From Lutibacter sp. UBA4458 (GTDB lineage Bacteria > Bacteroidota > Bacteroidia > Flavobacteriales > Flavobacteriaceae), in contig DGOU01000108.1 in assembly GCA_002390165.1 (NCBI GenBank), positions 1 through 6,430 of the forward strand: DNA of 6,430 bases, read 5' to 3'. The notes under the pieces were generated by a model. That model had not been told where the DNA came from. It was given only the letters and a program-made list of their open reading frames with translations, and did no database searches. Shown here piece after piece: positions 5,066 through 6,430 of the stretch. The translations under genes and the position numbers were made by a program. The stretch's first letter is position 1. Every line of letters starts with the position of its first letter.

Positions 5066-6430
5066 TTAATCTTCTTTTACTTCTTCAAAATCAACATCTT
5101 CTACATTATCTCCTTCATTTTTTGGTTCTGCATTACCTGCATCACCTGTTGGAGCGCCTTGAGCTTGTTGACCATTTTGTTCAGCTTTGTACATTTCTTC
5201 ACTTGCAACTTTCCAAGCTTCATTTATCTTTTCCATTGCAGCATCAATTTGTGCAAGGTCTTTAGATTCATGTGCTTTTTTTAGTTCAACAAGAGCTGCT
5301 TCAATCGGATCTTTTTTATCTGCTGATAATTTATCGCCAAATTCTTTTAATTGTTTTTCTGTTTGAAAAATCATAGCATCTGCGCCATTAATTTTTTCAG
5401 CAGTTTCTTTAGCTTTTTTATCTATTTCCGCATTAGCATCTGCATCTGCTTTCATTTTTTTGATTTCATCTTCTGTTAAACCTGAAGAAGCTTCAATTCT
5501 AATATCCTGAGTTTTATTTGTAGCTTTATCTGTGGCAGTTACGTGAATAATACCATTAGCATCAATATCAAAAGTTACTTCAATTTGAGGAACTCCACGT
5601 TGTGCTGGTGGAAGTCCATCTAAATGAAAACGACCTATAGTTTTATTATCTGCAGCCATTGCTCTTTCTCCTTGTAACACATGGATTTCTACAGATGGTT
5701 GATTATCTGCTGCAGTTGAAAATACTTGCGATTTTTTAGTTGGAATGGTTGTATTGGCTTCAATTAATTTAGTCATTACATTACCCATAGTTTCAATTCC
5801 TAATGAAAGCGGAGTAACATCTAATAACAATACATCTTTAACATCACCGGTTAATACACCACCTTGAATAGCTGCTCCTACTGCAACAACTTCATCTGGA
5901 TTTACTCCTTTTGAAGGTGCTTTACCAAAGAATTTTTCCACTGCTGCTTGTACTGCAGGAATACGTGTTGATCCACCAACTAAAATAATTTCATTAATAT
6001 CAGAAGTTGTTAAACCTGCACTTTCTAATGCTTTTTTACAAGGTTCAATAGTTCTTTTAACTAAATCGTCAATTAAAGTTTCAAATTTTGCTTTAGATAA
6101 GGTTCTAACTAAGTGTTTTGGACCTGTTGCTGTAGCGGTAACATAAGGCAAGTTAATTTCAGTACTAGCGGAAGATGATAATTCAATTTTTGCTTTTTCA
6201 GCAGCTTCTTTTAAACGTTGCAAAGCCATTGGATCTTTTCTTAAATCAATGTTTTCTTCTTTGTTAAATTCATCTGCTAACCAATCAATAATTTTTTGAT
6301 CTACGTCATCACCACCTAAATGGGTGTCACCATCTGTAGCCAATACTTCAAAAACGCCATCTCCTAATTCTAATATAGATACATCATGAGTACCACCACC
6401 AAAATCGAAAACTACTATTTTTTCATCATC
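5066..6430 (-). CDS. dnaK: Chaperone DnaK (Hsp70), C-terminal 454 residues; 5' end outside the window
   Basis: DnaK is the cytoplasmic ATP-dependent Hsp70 chaperone working with DnaJ and GrpE. The frame is open to the right edge, beginning [20 protein letters not shown], so the gene is partial; about 180 N-terminal residues are missing against a usual length near 635. An apparent start at 6343 is only an internal TTG (Leu30 of the fragment). In order: the phosphate-2 loop DFGGGTHD (9-16), [10 protein letters not shown] (33-42), the adenosine motif LVGGSTRIP (150-158), the interdomain linker [15 protein letters not shown] (200-214), the beta-sandwich peptide-binding domain with [13 protein letters not shown] (about 250-262), and the helical lid from about 319. 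A Gln/Gly/Ala-rich tail leads to the acidic end VDFEEVKED, akin to the EEVK ending of other bacterial DnaK proteins. The loop has DFGGGTH where Escherichia coli has DLGGGTF. The gene looks intact as far as it is visible. Confidence 0.97.
   Translation of the reverse strand, partial: DDEKIVVFDFGGGTHDVSILELGDGVFEVLATDGDTHLGGDDVDQKIIDWLADEFNKEENIDLRKDPMALQRLKEAAEKAKIELSSSASTEINLPYVTATATGPKHLVRTLSKAKFETLIDDLVKRTIEPCKKALESAGLTTSDINEIILVGGSTRIPAVQAAVEKFFGKAPSKGVNPDEVVAVGAAIQGGVLTGDVKDVLLLDVTPLSLGIETMGNVMTKLIEANTTIPTKKSQVFSTAADNQPSVEIHVLQGERAMAADNKTIGRFHLDGLPPAQRGVPQIEVTFDIDANGIIHVTATDKATNKTQDIRIEASSGLTEDEIKKMKADADANAEIDKKAKETAEKINGADAMIFQTEKQLKEFGDKLSADKKDPIEAALVELKKAHESKDLAQIDAAMEKINEAWKVASEEMYKAEQNGQQAQGAPTGDAGNAEPKNEGDNVEDVDFEEVKED

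Noticed and set aside
5060..5284. 74-codon plus-strand ORF opposite the dnaK 3' end, Phe/Cys/Ile-rich and membrane-like
   Set aside because: The hydrophobic character results from reading the complement of Lys/Glu-rich dnaK codons; it is a common artefact.
6341..6343. Apparent dnaK start at a TTG codon
   Set aside because: The reading frame continues upstream through the conserved DFGGGTHD loop to the window edge, so this is an internal leucine codon of a partial gene.
1..6430. CRISPR arrays, tRNA/rRNA genes, insertion sequences, attachment sites or direct repeats
   Set aside because: None seen on reading; gene content is ordinary chromosomal without transposase, integrase or spaced repeats.

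Overview
The window looks like chromosomal DNA from a member of the Bacteroidota, most probably a Flavobacteriia-type bacterium. The DNA is very AT-rich. Genes lack Shine-Dalgarno sequences and have A/T-rich leaders instead. Two promoters carry the Bacteroidota -7 box TAnnTTTG, and the protein sequences (DnaK with [15 protein letters not shown], VorB-type alpha subunit) match that phylum in style. The genus cannot be fixed from the sequence alone.

Layout, left to right. Positions 1-125 hold the 5' end of a leftward TetR-family repressor gene, with a 20-bp palindrome (135-154) just upstream that is a likely operator. A divergent AT-rich intergenic region (126-368) contains a candidate promoter (-7 box at 315-322) for a rightward four-gene operon (369-3046). 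That operon encodes a ferredoxin-type 2-oxoacid oxidoreductase: a 2[4Fe-4S] delta subunit, a VorB/KorA-type alpha subunit, a TPP-binding beta subunit and a gamma subunit. The alpha and beta genes overlap by 47 nt. A strong hairpin terminator (3067-3114) closes the operon and its T-tract directly touches the ATG of the next gene, a TIGR01777-type NAD(P)-binding epimerase-like protein (3115-4014). This converges, with an 8-nt overlap of coding ends, on a leftward nitronate-monooxygenase-family flavoprotein gene (4007-4957) that has its own near-consensus promoter. A bidirectional-looking hairpin (5017-5047) separates it from the 3' three quarters of dnaK (5066-6430, leftward), which runs off the right edge.

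How the genes work together. Only the four oxidoreductase genes form a clear functional unit: together they would make the complete enzyme that oxidatively decarboxylates a 2-oxoacid to an acyl-CoA and passes electrons to ferredoxin (or runs in reverse). Which 2-oxoacid is used (2-oxoisovalerate, 2-oxoglutarate or another) cannot be decided here. The epimerase-like gene, the flavoprotein gene and dnaK appear to be independent transcription units.

I do not see a new type of system. The points most worth a second look are the overprinted alpha/beta junction, the terminator fused to a start codon with a promoter-like box in its loop, the terminator-less convergent overlap, and the presence of a complete ferredoxin-linked oxidoreductase in what looks like a flavobacterial genome.
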